Shown piece by piece: positions 1 to 10,930 of a DNA stretch of 64,000 nt (the first letter of the stretch is position 1; every line of letters begins with the position of its first letter). The position numbers were made by a program, and so were the translations under genes. Below the pieces are notes generated by a model. It was given only the letters and a program-made list of their open reading frames with translations, had not been told where the DNA came from and did no database searches. Source of the stretch: Labia minor (taxonomy: Eukaryota > Arthropoda > Insecta > Dermaptera > Spongiphoridae); NCBI GenBank assembly GCA_963082975.1, contig OY720350.1, positions 24,523,875 to 24,587,874 on the forward strand. Direction: 5' to 3'.

Positions 1-561
1 TTTCTGTTTTTTTTTTATATTTCGTCCAATTGAGTGGGAAAATCCTAGCCATGTGTTACTTGGTAAGTGTTAAGTGGTAAGTTGTAAGTGGTAAATCGTG
101 AGTTCATCTCTTTTTTGATCTGAGTCGTGTTGGTTCAATGATTTATAAATAAATACGATATAATATTTTGTAAAAAGTCATAAAATATAATTGTTAAAAC
201 TATATTTAAAAAATAATAATAATAATAATAATAAATAAATAAAGGCTTATTTGATATTTTATTTTATTTTAAATACTTTTTTTCATTTTTAAAGAACCAA
301 TTCACAATTTATGATCGGAACATTAAATAAAAATATAAATAAATAAATAATAAAATAGGTAGAATAAAAAAAAAATAAAATAAATAAATGAATAAAGCTA
401 TAAAAGTATCTTAATCCATTCACTCTAATTTAATTGCTCTTAAGTTTTTTATTTATTTATTTTATTTATATCTTTGAATCTCTTTCGATTTAGATTAAAT
501 AAACGGAAGCATGTTTGATAGAGTGTTTGATCAATGACAAATCAAATAATAATAATAATAA
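1..561. other. AT-rich spacer, no gene seen
   Basis: This stretch is AT-rich with short (AAT)n and (AAAT)n runs near 205-240 and 545-562. I see no open frame or recognisable repeat before the B-family element that begins at about 562. Confidence 0.5.
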
Positions 562-1196
562 TAAGTTGACCTGTGGCCAGGTCCGAACCGACCGACGGTT
601 TGAAATAAATTAATTTCCAGCTACAGAAACAATTTCAAATAATTTTCATATATCTATTAATGTAATAAAAAACAGATAGGCATACATAAATAATAAATAT
701 AAACATTTTTAATTTTATTTTATTTATAATATATATGCAAGACCAGGCTGTGACGTCATGCATGGCTGGATGACGTCATATAATTTTAAATCAAGAAAAA
801 ACTAATAAATATGATTTTTTTCGAGGATAAAACCAATACAAAATGCATGATTCGTGGTGATATATAAAAAAATCTCCTTTGGTGTGAAAATAACCCTTTC
901 CTTCCTATCGTCGATCGCTAATACTACCACTTTCGGTTTCCGGAATTGCACCAAAAGTTGATCAATTCATCCCACTGATGCATTAAGTAAATATACCAAA
1001 TTTCATCAAAATCGGTTGAGCCGTTCAGGCTGTACACATCTATACGGACGGACAGACGGACGGACAGACGGACAGACATCATGCTAAAAATACTTTTTTC
1101 TGTTTAGAAAATGCATGATTCGTGGAGATATGTAAAAATCTCCACATGTGAAATTTGGTGTGAAAACAATACCTCCCTTACTATCGTCGGTCGGTA
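562..1196 (-). mobile_element. B-family rolling-circle-like element, copy B1
   Basis: This is a complete-looking copy of a short non-autonomous repeat, reversed relative to the copy at 36471. The hairpin end is on the left: a perfect 6-bp stem with a GCCA-type loop at 568-583, then the subterminal repeat ccgaccgacg at 588-597. The matching inverted copy cgtcggtcgg is at about 1185-1194. A GGAC/AGAC microsatellite lies at 1044-1078, next to a conserved phrase of the type tgaaatttggta, here on the minus strand. No protein is encoded. The layout resembles Helentron-associated elements; that class is inferred. Confidence 0.65.
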
Positions 1197-1635
1197 AAAA
1201 TATTGAATTTACTAAAGAAGATAAATAAAATTGTAAATTATCAAATGATATCTTACGGATTATATTTATTAAGAGATGAAAAGTTTGTAAATGATTACAA
1301 ATATTTTACATAATCGAAAATATATGTATATATTTTTTCAATTTATAATTAAACACCTATTTTATATTTTGTGATTATATGTGAAAACTCAAATGTAAAA
1401 ACAATTCATTATTTAGAAGAATATTATTCTATTTTTATTATAGCTAGATTATAATAAGAATCTTTACTAAATCTTTGTAAATATCAAATAAATAAATAAA
1501 TAAAATATATTGCATTTAATTATATATTTGATCTTATTTATTAAATTAATTTTTAAATTTTTTAATTTAGTTAAGATTTTCACTCAATCTCAAATTCCAT
1601 AGTTTATAAATTTATCATTTGGACAACAAATGGAT
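1197..1635. other. AT-rich spacer, no gene seen
   Basis: This is AT-rich unique-looking sequence between the B1 element and a LINE tail. It has (AAAT)n around 1487-1503 and no supported feature. Confidence 0.5.
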
Positions 1636-2380
1636 CTATCTATCTATCTCTACGGAACTCGAAAGTTCTTGGCCGCAGCAACCACACTTCTCCAAGTATC
1701 CCTATTCTGAGCCACAACCTCCAATCCCTACCCTCCCCCATTTGTCTCACATCCCTTCCTACATTATCCACCCACCGATTCATTGGTCAAGCGGACATTT
1801 CTGACTCGGTCTCCCCGCCAATATATTTTTCACCATTCTTTCTTCTCCCATTCTAGCCACGTGCCCTGCCTATCGTAGTCTTTCTCAATTTTATAATTCT
1901 TACTTTGGAGGTGCATAGAGGTCATGCAATTCCGCCATTCCCCGGTGACCGCATCTTTCTTTGGCCTATAAATGCTGCGAAAGATCCTATTCTCAAATAC
2001 TCTAAATCTACTTTCGTCTCCTAAGATCATAGACCATGCCTCACACCCATATAATACAACCAGCAAAATATTGTTTTATATATTTTATCCCCTTTGATAA
2101 TAATTTTGACGCGATAAGCCCCTTTACTGCATGATAACAGGCATTTCCCGATTGCAACCTCGCTTTAAATTCTTCTCGAATATTATTATCCTTCGTGATT
2201 ACAGAACCTAAGTATTTAAATTTTTCTACATTTTGTATGTTAAGATTTCGTGTGTTCATACTATTCCTCTCTATTACTAAATATTTTGTCTTAGACAACA
2301 TATGGATTTTATTGATAATTGTACTAATTATTTGTACAAGATTTTTTTTTTTTGTAATTCCATTATTCTTAGAATTCAAT
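1636..2380 (-). pseudogene. RTE-like LINE, C-terminal part of ORF2 (broken)
   Basis: The minus strand carries the region after the reverse transcriptase catalytic core of an RTE-like non-LTR retrotransposon. The upstream piece (about 2379-2041) holds KFKYLGSVIT and EEFKARLQSGN motifs. The next piece (2066-1830) holds LYGCEAWSM and FRSIYRPKKDAVTGEWR. The last codons read AQNRDTWRSVVAAAKNFRVP and stop at about 1654. There is a frame change near 2041-2066 and there are in-frame stops between 1830 and 1700, so it cannot make a full protein. A short GATA-type tandem repeat follows the stop codon, as is common at RTE 3' ends. The 5' part, including endonuclease and catalytic RT, is absent. Family placement rests on these motifs and is fairly secure; the exact clade is less so. 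Confidence 0.8.
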
Positions 2381-3796
2381 CAATTATTTTTGGAAATATA
2401 ATCGGGATTATATTCTAAGTTGCAATTCCAAAAAAAAGAAGAAAAATGTTTTAATTATTATACATATTATTTTTAATTTAATTATATCAAATTTTATCTT
2501 TGAATAATTATGAGAATGTATATAAATTGCATTAAATCCAGACTTAATTGATAACAATTGAGGAAATGATATTTTAAAAGTATATCAATAGAAACGACTT
2601 GCAATAATATCATTCAAGTTGACATTTATCTTGATTCAGGGATTCACTTCTAAATTTAGCTTTTACGAAGTGATGTATGTATATTAGATGGGGAGCCAAG
2701 ACAAACGGAATAATTAATTAACCCTTGATCATCGTAGGTTAAATAAGACCCGTTGTTAATGTTATCTTGCATGTAAACAGTAACCAACGTACTCTGGCAT
2801 GCGACCTCACTTGTCAACACAATAGAACTATTTGAATTATATCACTAAATAGAAATGTATATATGTTATATTATATTGAGTAGATGTATATATATGTATT
2901 TATTCGTCGTTGTCTATCAATCATGAAATGGGATTAATACAATGTAACAAAGCAATTAAAGTTCTATGTAATATGAGAAGACAAAGAAGTCAGACTAGAA
3001 AGCTGGCAATATTTTCATTAATAACTTTGAATGTATTTTTGAAAATTTCATCATAGTCCTATTATTAAGTTGTTTGTTATATAAACTGAACATTGACAAG
3101 ATTAATTCCATATTATATAGATCATAGAATTTGTATTCCTATTAAATTACTTTGGATAGACTAAGATATTCTTGTAATTATAATGTAGGATCATTATGTT
3201 GTATGTTGATGAATAGGTTACTAAATTAGATATGATAATAAGGTATTAATATCTGAAATTATTTAAATCATATCTGATCCACTCATGATATAAGATGAAA
3301 GAAGAGAAATCAGATAAGCTAATAAAGAGATTAGAAAAGATAAGTATATTAGTTAGAGTTTAATTTTTTGTAAAAATTTATTTCCGAATTAAAAATAAAT
3401 TGAATATTATGAAATTTAATTGGATTGGTAAGTTATATATAAATAAAATGACAAGAAAAATTCGTTGTTGTTTGAGAAGGTTCATGGTTGATATGTATGA
3501 CCAGAGTAAAATTTAAAAATAATAAAGATCGGTAACCGGTTTAAAACTTGGATGCAACACGTTTGTAAAAGGATCGTGAATGAACCTTTTTAAATATTCT
3601 CAAAGGGTATTTTTCCAATAAAAAAAAAAACATTAAATACAGTATCTTTTCTTTTCCAAACGTGCAAAACGTTTCAAAAATAATTTGTAATAGAATGATG
3701 CTTTTTTTCAGTTCATTCATTCGGTTTGATCTTGTCATCAGATTAATTTATTCTAGAAATTACAATTAATAATTGTTTATACACAATTATGAACTT
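2381..3796. other. AT-rich spacer with a slightly GC-richer patch
   Basis: No gene or known repeat was recognised. The patch at about 2690-2830 has higher GC than its surroundings but no convincing open frame. Short frames elsewhere in the stretch look like chance. Confidence 0.45.
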
Positions 3797-4312
3797 TATC
3801 TTATCTTATTATGCTAGCTAAAATTGTATATATGTATTTATCTATATATCATGGTTCTCAAAAACCGCTCTAACGATTTTTTTCAAATTCACACTAGATA
3901 TAGTATTTATAAAGAAAAATTAAGTTTTATTGATGATATCTCTTGAAACATACAGCTTCATTATTAATTTCTTAATTGAAAATTATATATTATATGGAAA
4001 ACGTCAAAATTTTTAATACTGCCTGCTAAGACAGTAAAAAAATGACAATTTTTTATCTAAATACATATAGTCCAGCGGTTGGACTGATGTTTTAACGAGT
4101 GGATTTCGTCGGTTCGAAACTCGCCGGGTGAATCGTTATTTAAAAATGAAAATAATGATTTTGTTATTTTTTTTTCTTTTTATCTATTGTTTACTTTTTA
4201 ATTTATTTATTCATTGTTCTTTTATTAATTAAGTTTTAGATAGTTTTATAATTTTTAATATTTTTTCAATAAAATATTATTTAATATATTTATTAATATT
4301 ATTTTATTAAAT
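3797..4312 (+). repeat. C-family repeat, copy C1, with tRNA-like boxes
   Basis: The copy begins with tatcttatcttattatgc, shared with the starts at about 19858 and 29662. It runs through a conserved aaaaccgctctaacgatt block to a tRNA-like segment and an AT-rich tail. At about 4067-4130 an A-box-like tagtccagcgg and a B-box-like ggttcgaaactc lie about 40 nt apart. The D-arm-like AGTC/GACT stem pairs, but the anticodon and acceptor stems do not. It could be a SINE head, or a tRNA fragment captured by a larger element. Confidence 0.55.
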
Positions 4313-5102
4313 TAAGATGAAATAGAATAATTGAAAGGTACCGTAAAAATAGAAATATAAATTAAAAGAACTTTAATTTATATTTTAGCAATTGCAATTT
4401 ATAATTAATTATTAATTACCAATTGTCGACCACAGTTGGTATATTGTGTAGTTGTTGAGAATTTTCAAAATATGTCGAAGCCAATCATCCCCTCCTCTGC
4501 CACTTGGCAAAATTGTCCACCCCTCTCTCTCTATTGGGGTAACGAAGAGGCATATCTCTGGGTTTTCCCTGCGTTTTTTTTTTAAAACAATTATTTTTAG
4601 AAAGTCTTTGCCATGTGCTCAGTATCATAATACATCCAATATATCCAATATATATAAGCATAAAAAACAAGCATTTTTATATTTATATTTATATTTATAT
4701 ATAATATATTACAATATTTATTCTAAAAATAAAATTAAAAAAATATTTATATTATATTCATATTTGTTTTTTGTTTCGTTTTTATTCTGCAAAATATTGT
4801 TTTTTTGATTTTTTGTTAAACTAAAAGTGAAATATTTGTTGGGAAATTATTTCTACTTTATTAATTGTTAATAGTTATTACATTTTAATTAACAGTGTTT
4901 TCGGAATACGTATATTCTCTTATCTGTCTCACAAGTCTACCTGCAGGTAACAATTTCTATTACTCTCTCTTTAGCTAGGTAACAACTTTTATTATTTTTT
5001 GATAATTATGTCAATTATTTGATAATTATGTCAATTAAATTTTTGTGAATAAATAAACATATATAAAAAACTATATATAAAATTTGAATTTTCATCCATT
5101 CA
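4313..5102. other. AT-rich spacer
   Basis: I see no supported gene. A 118-codon open frame at 4452-4808 runs into a poly-Tyr/Leu, AT-driven stretch and looks like chance. Confidence 0.45.
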
Positions 5103-5674
5103 TTCATTTAAAATCATTTATTTAAAATGATTTAAAACATTTATTAAAATGATTTAAAACATTCATTTAAAATGATAAAGAATATCTTATTCAAAATAAA
5201 TTCAAAGTATATTTTCATACTTATTATATTCTTATAGCTAATAATTTTTTTAATTTTTAGTGTAATTTCCTTGATCATTATTTATATAAAAAAATAAACA
5301 CATTTTGCAATTTCCCAGAAAGGCTGTTTTTGATATGTAAGTATAAGTTAGTTTTATGAATAAAAAATATTTATTTTAATAATATTTTAGAATCAAATTA
5401 CGAAATATATTTATTATATAAATTAATATTCATTTAAAATGATATTAAATCATTTATTTAAAATGATTTAAAACATTTATTAAAATCATATTAAAACATT
5501 CATTTAAAATGATAAAGAATATCTTATTCAAAATAAATTCAAAGTATATTTTCATACTTATTATATTCTTATAGCTAATAATTTTTTTAATTTTTAGTGT
5601 AATTTCCATGATCATTATTTATATAAAAAAATAAACACATTTTGCAATTTCCCAGAAAGGCTGTTTTTGATATG
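5103..5674. repeat. Direct duplication of a block of about 235 bp
   Basis: The block at about 5103-5338 recurs almost unchanged at about 5440-5674, offset by about 337 bp. Both copies end in caatttcccagaaaggctg followed by tttttgatatg. The intervening segment (about 5339-5439) is unrelated. No protein is encoded. It looks like a local segmental duplication or two neighbouring copies of an AT-rich repeat. Confidence 0.7.
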
Positions 5675-6256
5675 TTTTATTAATTAATTTTGTTTTCATT
5701 GCATGAACACATATATCCATACATTAAACTTTTTAAAAATTGTTTAAGATTTTCGATAACGATCAGAGAGGTTTAATTTATTTTTTTTATTTTATTAATT
5801 ACTTAATAGTCATTAACTAATAATTTAATATTAATTCAAATTTTTTTTTTAGTTTTTATAAATTTTTATTATTTAATTTTGCTTTTGTTTATATATATTT
5901 TAATTTTTTTTTTTTATTTTTCATAAATTTTTATTAATTAATTTTGTTTTATTTTATCATTGTCTAAAATAAAAAAACAGAATATATTATTTCAAATTTT
6001 TTATGAATAATAAAATATTTTCAAAATGTCAATTAAAATGACTAAATTATATTATTGTTTGTTTTTGTTAAAATTATTTATTACAACTATATTTTAAGAG
6101 AAAAAATGATTTGTAGGTTATATAAAAATTAAAATATGAATTTTTAGATAAATAATAAAAAGGAGATGTTTATATTTTTTTATTTTTAATTTTTAATAAA
6201 TTTTCTTTTTTGATATGAGATTTTATTAAAAAATTGTATATCTATATTTTTTAAAG
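5675..6256. other. AT-rich spacer
   Basis: This is very AT-rich sequence with T-runs. No gene, hairpin end or recognised repeat was seen. Confidence 0.5.
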
Positions 6257-6372
6257 GGTCGAGCAATAGCTCGGTGTCCCAGGTATTAATATTACCAGCC
6301 AAACCCAATAATAATGAATCATTTTTTTTTTAACTTAAGTACCGAGCCGAGGCTCGGGGTCCCGGTATTTGT
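6257..6372 (+). repeat. D-family double-hairpin repeat
   Basis: This is a short repeat bounded by two related GC hairpins. The left one is gagcaatagctcgg followed by tgtcccaggta. The right one is CCGAGCC/GGCTCGG with a GA loop, followed by ggtcccggta. The same pair recurs at 8159-8273, 21188-21297 and 31325-31441, with fragments at 6699, 7263 and about 20960. It is non-coding. The hairpin-plus-tail layout suggests a terminus of a rolling-circle or other non-autonomous element. Confidence 0.6.
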
Positions 6373-6457
6373 TATTAATTTATATATTGATGACATCACA
6401 AATGACATTTATATTGAAATTTGACTCCCGCCTTTTTTTAAAGAATATTGTATTAAT

Positions 6458-6660
6458 ATTTTTTTTATATTTAAAATATTTTAAAATTTTTTATTTAATT
6501 TCGAAATAAAATTAAAAATATATATTTTTTTTATATTTAAAATATTTTAAAATTTTTTATTTAATTTCGAAATAAAATTAAAAATATATATTTTTTTTAT
6601 ATTTAAAATATTTTAAAATTTTTTATTTAATTTCGAAATAAAATTAAAAATATATATTTT
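6458..6660. repeat. 66-bp tandem repeat, three units
   Basis: The marker tttcgaaata recurs at about 6499, 6565 and 6631, giving a 66-bp period over about three nearly identical AT-rich units. Single units of the same module occur inside C-family copies at about 20110, 20290, 20700 and 29910, so the array is a local amplification of that module. Confidence 0.8.
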
Positions 6661-6698
6661 AATAATATTTTATAATTATAAATTACGATATATATTTA

Positions 6699-6762
6699 TC
6701 AATAATAATGAATTTTTTTTTTTTAACTTAATTACAGAGCCGAGGCTCGGGGTCCCGGTATG
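6699..6762 (+). repeat. D-family right hairpin (partial)
   Basis: Only the right half of a D repeat is present, with the gagccgaggctcggggtcccgg hairpin region. It lies just downstream of the 66-bp array, so the array and this hairpin probably belong to one C/D composite. Confidence 0.6.
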
Positions 6763-7262
6763 ATCTTAATATATTGTGAGAATTAGATAAATAATGTAGA
6801 GAGAAAAAAATATTTAAAAATAGATATTTATTTAAATGAAATAAAATTATTTAATTTACAGAATGAAAATGTCTATAATAATGTCTAAACATTTTTTCTT
6901 TATAATTTTACATTATAATAATACTAATTACAGTAGTTATAATATATGGGGAATTTTCAACTTTGACTGCCGATTTGACCATGTTCCCAAACGAATTTTA
7001 AAAAAACCAAGACCACTTTACATTTACACATTTTAAGCTCTAATCGAATCCAAAATCAAAATTTAAAAAATCGAAAAACAAACTCACAGATATATAGATT
7101 TTATAAATGAACATTTATACAATTTATTTTAATTAATTTGAAACATTTTAGGAAACAAATTTTTAATGGGTCATTTTTAGAAATCCCATTTAACAATTAT
7201 AATAAATAATTAAAAAATTGTAAAATTTTTAAAGTATATAAAAATAAATTGTATAAATTGGT

Positions 7263-7297
7263 TAAAGGGTCGAGTGATAGTTCGGTGTCCCAGGTAT
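7263..7297 (+). repeat. D-family left hairpin (partial)
   Basis: Only the left hairpin of a D repeat is visible (gagtgatagttcggtgtccc followed by aggta), with one arm mutated. No right hairpin follows. Confidence 0.5.
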
Positions 7298-7387
7298 ATA
7301 TTTTATATTAACACGCCTACTTTTCTGTATAATAAAGATATAAAGAATCATATTTTAATTTTTATATAACCAAGAAATCATTTTTTC

Positions 7388-7501
7388 ACTTAAAATATAG
7401 TTGTAAAGCCCAAATCTCCGATCCATATAACATCATCGACTGGGCCGCTACCAAAAGGAGTCTTCTCTTGCTCTGACTAGGGCCACCGGTATTTGCCATT
7501 A
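7388..7501 (-). pseudogene. R1/I-like LINE reverse transcriptase fragment
   Basis: The minus strand is open for 38 codons. It contains GGPSQSKRRLLLVAAQSM followed by MLYGSEIWAL, which matches the post-catalytic region of R1/I-group non-LTR reverse transcriptases (the conserved RRLL...V..S..LYG...WA pattern). Nothing upstream or downstream continues the frame, so this is an isolated scrap. It differs from the RTE-like tails at 1636 and 10380. Family assignment by motif only. Confidence 0.6.
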
Positions 7502-8024
7502 GTCTCGAAAAAATAATATTAAATTTTATATAAATTTATAAATTAGAATATTTGAATTTGTTTAAATTTTAACACATGTAATCAATCATATGCATAAAGA
7601 ATAGAAAATTTTGAAAATCAACTTGGTATTAAATTCAGAAAAAAAAAATACTCATATATAGTACAGTACTATTCGAATATAATTGAAACTCTTTCTCTCC
7701 CTCTATTTTAAATTTGAAAAAACGGAGTGTTAAGAAATTAAGATTCCTTATACAACATGGATGGTTAAATGAATTGGGCTCCCTACCTCCCTGAGAAATT
7801 CACATTAAAAATGTTTATAATATTTTAGTTTATTAAATCAAACTATTATTTTTTTATTTCAATATTTTTAATGTTAATACAATAATTTTTATTTTATAAT
7901 CTATAAAATAATTTAATTATTTTTAAAAACAACGGTCTTCAATTACAATTTTTTTACTCTCTACTGACTGTTCATTTCATAACTGAAAATAGTGTCGAAT
8001 AGAAATAGACGATATTACTTGGAT
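7502..8024. other. AT-rich spacer
   Basis: No feature is supported between the R1-like scrap and the C/D repeat at 8025. Confidence 0.45.
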
Positions 8025-8273
8025 TAATCTTATTATGCTAGCTAAAATTGTTTGTTTGTATTATTGAGGACCCCAGTTCAATTCATTTTAATCAGATTGA
8101 TGCAATGATGCAACATTTAATAATTGTAATAAATAATTAATTGTAGATTAATATTTTTTAAAGGGTCGAGCGACAGCTCGGTGTCCCAGGTATTAATATT
8201 ACCAGCCAAACCCAATAATAATGAATCATTTTTTTTAACTTAAGTACCGAGCCGAGGCTCGGGGTCCCGGTAC
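8025..8273 (+). repeat. Short C/D composite (internally deleted)
   Basis: The C-family 5' start (cttattatgctagctaaaat) runs straight into the D-family segment (gtattattgaggaccccag) and then both D hairpins, ending ggtcccggta. Longer copies (19858-21297 and 29662-31441) carry over 1 kb between the same ends. This copy therefore looks like an internal deletion and supports C and D being the two ends of one element. Confidence 0.6.
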
Positions 8274-8687
8274 TTTATGGTTAAATACCATAAAATAATA
8301 TTAATTGATTGTTTATATATTAACTTGTAAATTATTTATAATATGTGCTCCTTACAAAATCAATAACAATACGATGAATGCAATTTTATGTTTATACTCA
8401 CAACCCATTAGTAGTATTTATATGTAAATAATGAAATTTGATTTTTAATATGTTATGACATTTATGTATGTTATGTTTAATTGTAAAATTCTTTTTGATA
8501 TTAACCTCTGATGATTTTAACCTATGCCGAAACGTTAACCGATTGCTTATAAAATGAATTAGGTAATTGTTTACAAACCGGGGATATGGATGAAACTTTG
8601 CCAATGGATTCCTTTTTTCATTCCAAAGAAACTTTCAATATGCAATATATTTCAATATGTAAATATATTCAAATTCTGTTGTTTTTA
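8274..8687. other. Spacer with a repeat fragment shared with 19.3 kb
   Basis: The segment 8560-8640 (gatgaaactttgccaatgg followed by attcc) matches the left arm of the fold-back element at 19304-19830. A 68-codon minus-strand frame over 8398-8604 has no recognisable product. Confidence 0.45.
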
Positions 8688-9277
8688 TTATCTCGCCTGA
8701 GATAGTATTGCGATGTCGAGATTTTGATGTTTTTATACGTTTTGAAGATTCCTGAGTCATTTTCACTAAGGTTGAGAAAATATCTCTCTATGTGTGTGTA
8801 TATGTGTGTATGTAGACAAGATTACACAAAAACGGTTTGAGCTTGAATAATGAAATATGGTACACGGGCATTATTCAAAATTCGTAGTTTTCTATCAACT
8901 TTTGAGAAATGTAGCTCATCCGGAAGAGGGTCATTACCTACCACGTTTTCATTTCTTTTTTCTAAACTGACCGTAGAAATAAAGATATATGTTTGATAGT
9001 TTTTCACAAGATAAAAAATTGTATAAAATTGCTATATATAGAATTTCAGCTTGATTGAATAGCTGAAAGTGCCGGAATTAATTTTTTAAATTTTTTAACA
9101 CGTTGACTGCCCATCACGAGACACCATCAACCAAGAGCCAAACACGCGCTGCTTTAATAAATATTATTTTTTAATTTTAATTTATAATTTAATTAATGTA
9201 ATTTAATTTAAATATAATATATGTTATTTAATCCAATTCAAATTGCGAGATAGTCGAGTGGAGAGACTCCAGATTTT
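8688..9277 (+). mobile_element. A-family rolling-circle-like element, copy A1
   Basis: The copy starts with the tatctcgc/gagata block and ends with gcgagatagtcgagtggag and a degraded hairpin (this copy has gagagactcc). The body carries a short (TG)n near 8790 and the conserved tgaaatatggtacacgg phrase. About nine copies of this family lie in the window. A minus-strand open frame across it is a by-product of the repeat and recurs in other copies. Confidence 0.7.
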
Positions 9278-9655
9278 TTTTTCGAATTAATTTGTGATTT
9301 ATTTGTATCGTTTGCTAATTTCAACTACCTTTTAAAACAAATTCTTAACAATTTCAATGGCTTGTAGTAAATCAATATAGCAATTATAAAATAAAAGATA
9401 TCTAGAGAGGATTGGATTGTATGATAGGCATGCAAGGTTATTTTTTTCTAATAAACCATATCTCATTCTTTAATGAGGTGAGAAAGAACGGAATTAACAA
9501 ATAAGAATCAATCGTTATTGGGTATATATATATATATTATTATTTTTTTTTATTTATTTGTGATTACTTGGCGCCTGCATGAAAGATAGTTACTAAGTCA
9601 TTCGGTATCATATCGTAATCGATAGTTAATAATTCACAGAAAAGTTAATTGCTTG
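9278..9655. other. AT-rich spacer
   Basis: Apart from a short (TA)n near 9525, nothing is supported here. Confidence 0.45.
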
Positions 9656-9920
9656 TCATCTTCCATTCTAGTGCGAATCTCTCTTCATCTTGAAATGAAG
9701 TGGGAGATTCGTGCCGTACGCCTAATGAGACAGCGTGCGTGAATGCGTGAGAGCGTGACAACATCACACACATATCACCCAACCCCTTTCCCCTCCCCCT
9801 TCTTTCTCACCCCCACCAGATCCCTCACCAATGGATCCTCTCATGGTCTGGTCGATCTTAATGTCAGTTGGAAAACAGACAGATTCCTTATTTTCTTTCT
9901 TCAACTAAATAAACACATAC
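9656..9920. other. GC-richer, pyrimidine-rich patch with a hairpin
   Basis: This patch stands out from the AT-rich surroundings. A hairpin at about 9672-9713 pairs gcgaatctc with gagattcg and cttcat with atgaag around a 4-nt loop. A C/T-rich tract follows at 9776-9835, then a (CA)n run. A 77-codon plus frame at 9743-9976 is low-complexity and unrecognised. It could be the 5' flank of an unseen gene, or simple unique sequence. Confidence 0.35.
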
Positions 9921-10124
9921 ACACACACACACCCATACATACAAATATTGCCAGTAATCATTTATCGTGCTTATGATATTTTGACGTTTGACGTAAATAA
10001 AGCCCACCCATTAAAATGAAAACAAAAGATAAAAGAAAAAATTAAAAAAGAAAATATTTTTTTTATATTAATCATACATACTTGTAGGCGGGAAGTAAAA
10101 TTTGTATTTTCATTATATATATAT

Positions 10125-10164
<40 letters not shown>

Positions 10165-10379
10165 ATTTGTCAAACTTTTACAAAATAAATTCGTTGTTGA
10201 TATATTATACTCAATCAAATATGAAAAAATTCCGTTATTTGATATCATTAGTTCTTTTGGGACCTTTTAACTTTTTTAAATATTTAAAATAAATAATATG
10301 TGCTAAATTCAGCACAATTTTTCAATGAGTCAATTTATTAAGGTTTTTTTCTAATTTGAATGATTAAATAAACTAGTGA
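9921..10379. other. AT-rich spacer with a (TA)n tract
   Basis: A (TA)n tract lies at about 10113-10164. No gene was seen. Confidence 0.5.
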
Positions 10380-10592
10380 AAAGTATATTTGTGGAGAAAC
10401 TGATTGGGAAACGTCCGGTTGGAAGACAAAGGACGCGATGAGCGGACAATATAGGAAGGGACGTAAGAGTGATGGGAAAAAATAGGAGTAGGATGAGTGT
10501 AGATCAGATTAGGAGCTCGTGGAGAAAAATGATTGCTACGCCCAAGAACTTTAGAGTTCCTTAGAGCCATAAAGATAGATAGAATGATTAAG
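10380..10592 (+). pseudogene. RTE-like LINE 3' tail (broken)
   Basis: The plus strand reads RPVGRQRTR, a stop, ADNIGRDVRVMG, then SWRKMIATPKNFRVP and a terminal stop, followed by a short GATA repeat. This is the same C-terminal end and tail as the minus-strand fragment at 1636-2380. The in-frame stop makes it a dead, strongly 5'-truncated copy of about 200 bp. The opposite-strand 65-codon frame here is a shadow. Confidence 0.7.
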
Positions 10593-10930
10593 TAGTATTA
10601 CTTAACTAGTATCAAGTACCTGGTTCACTGAGCCGCCGTTCAAATAATTTAAAAGAACATAAATTAAAGAAAAAATAGTCCTAAAACATACACCCCTTAA
10701 ACGTACGTATTAATGCAGTGAAAGACAGAAAAGTATGGCCTGTGGATATAACATAATATATATTTCGCAATTTGATTTTATTCATATTTATAATATTTTG
10801 TATTTAAGGAAGCGCTGTCTGACGTAGTTGCTGACGTCATTTACATTTCCTATTTTAAATTAAGAAAAACTTCTAAACGTTCTATAAAGTAAATGTTATA
10901 TTGTAGAAATTTTAAAATATTCTAAAAATT
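10593..10930 (-). repeat. B-related repeat, reversed (copy C6)
   Basis: The segment carries, in reverse, the module found at 27270-27745: a gagccgccg hairpin end, the gacagaaaa...ggcctgtggatat block and a tgacgtcat-containing block next to aagaaaaac. The last block is shared with the second half of B-family elements. It is non-coding. Confidence 0.5.

Noticed and set aside
4067..4130. A functional tRNA gene
   Set aside because: The A and B boxes are plausible, but the anticodon and acceptor stems do not pair, and the segment recurs within a repeat.
4452..4808. 118-codon plus-strand frame
   Set aside because: Composition shifts into Tyr/Leu/Ile runs from AT microsatellite sequence. No motif, splice context or homology by eye.
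6283..6300. TAATATTAC-like nonanucleotide in D repeats (also at about 8192, 21218 and 31360), the origin motif of CRESS-DNA viruses
   Set aside because: In DNA this AT-rich the 9-mer is expected several times by chance, the copies are one repeat family, and the flanking stem (ggta/tacc) is only 4 bp. No Rep-like frame is present.
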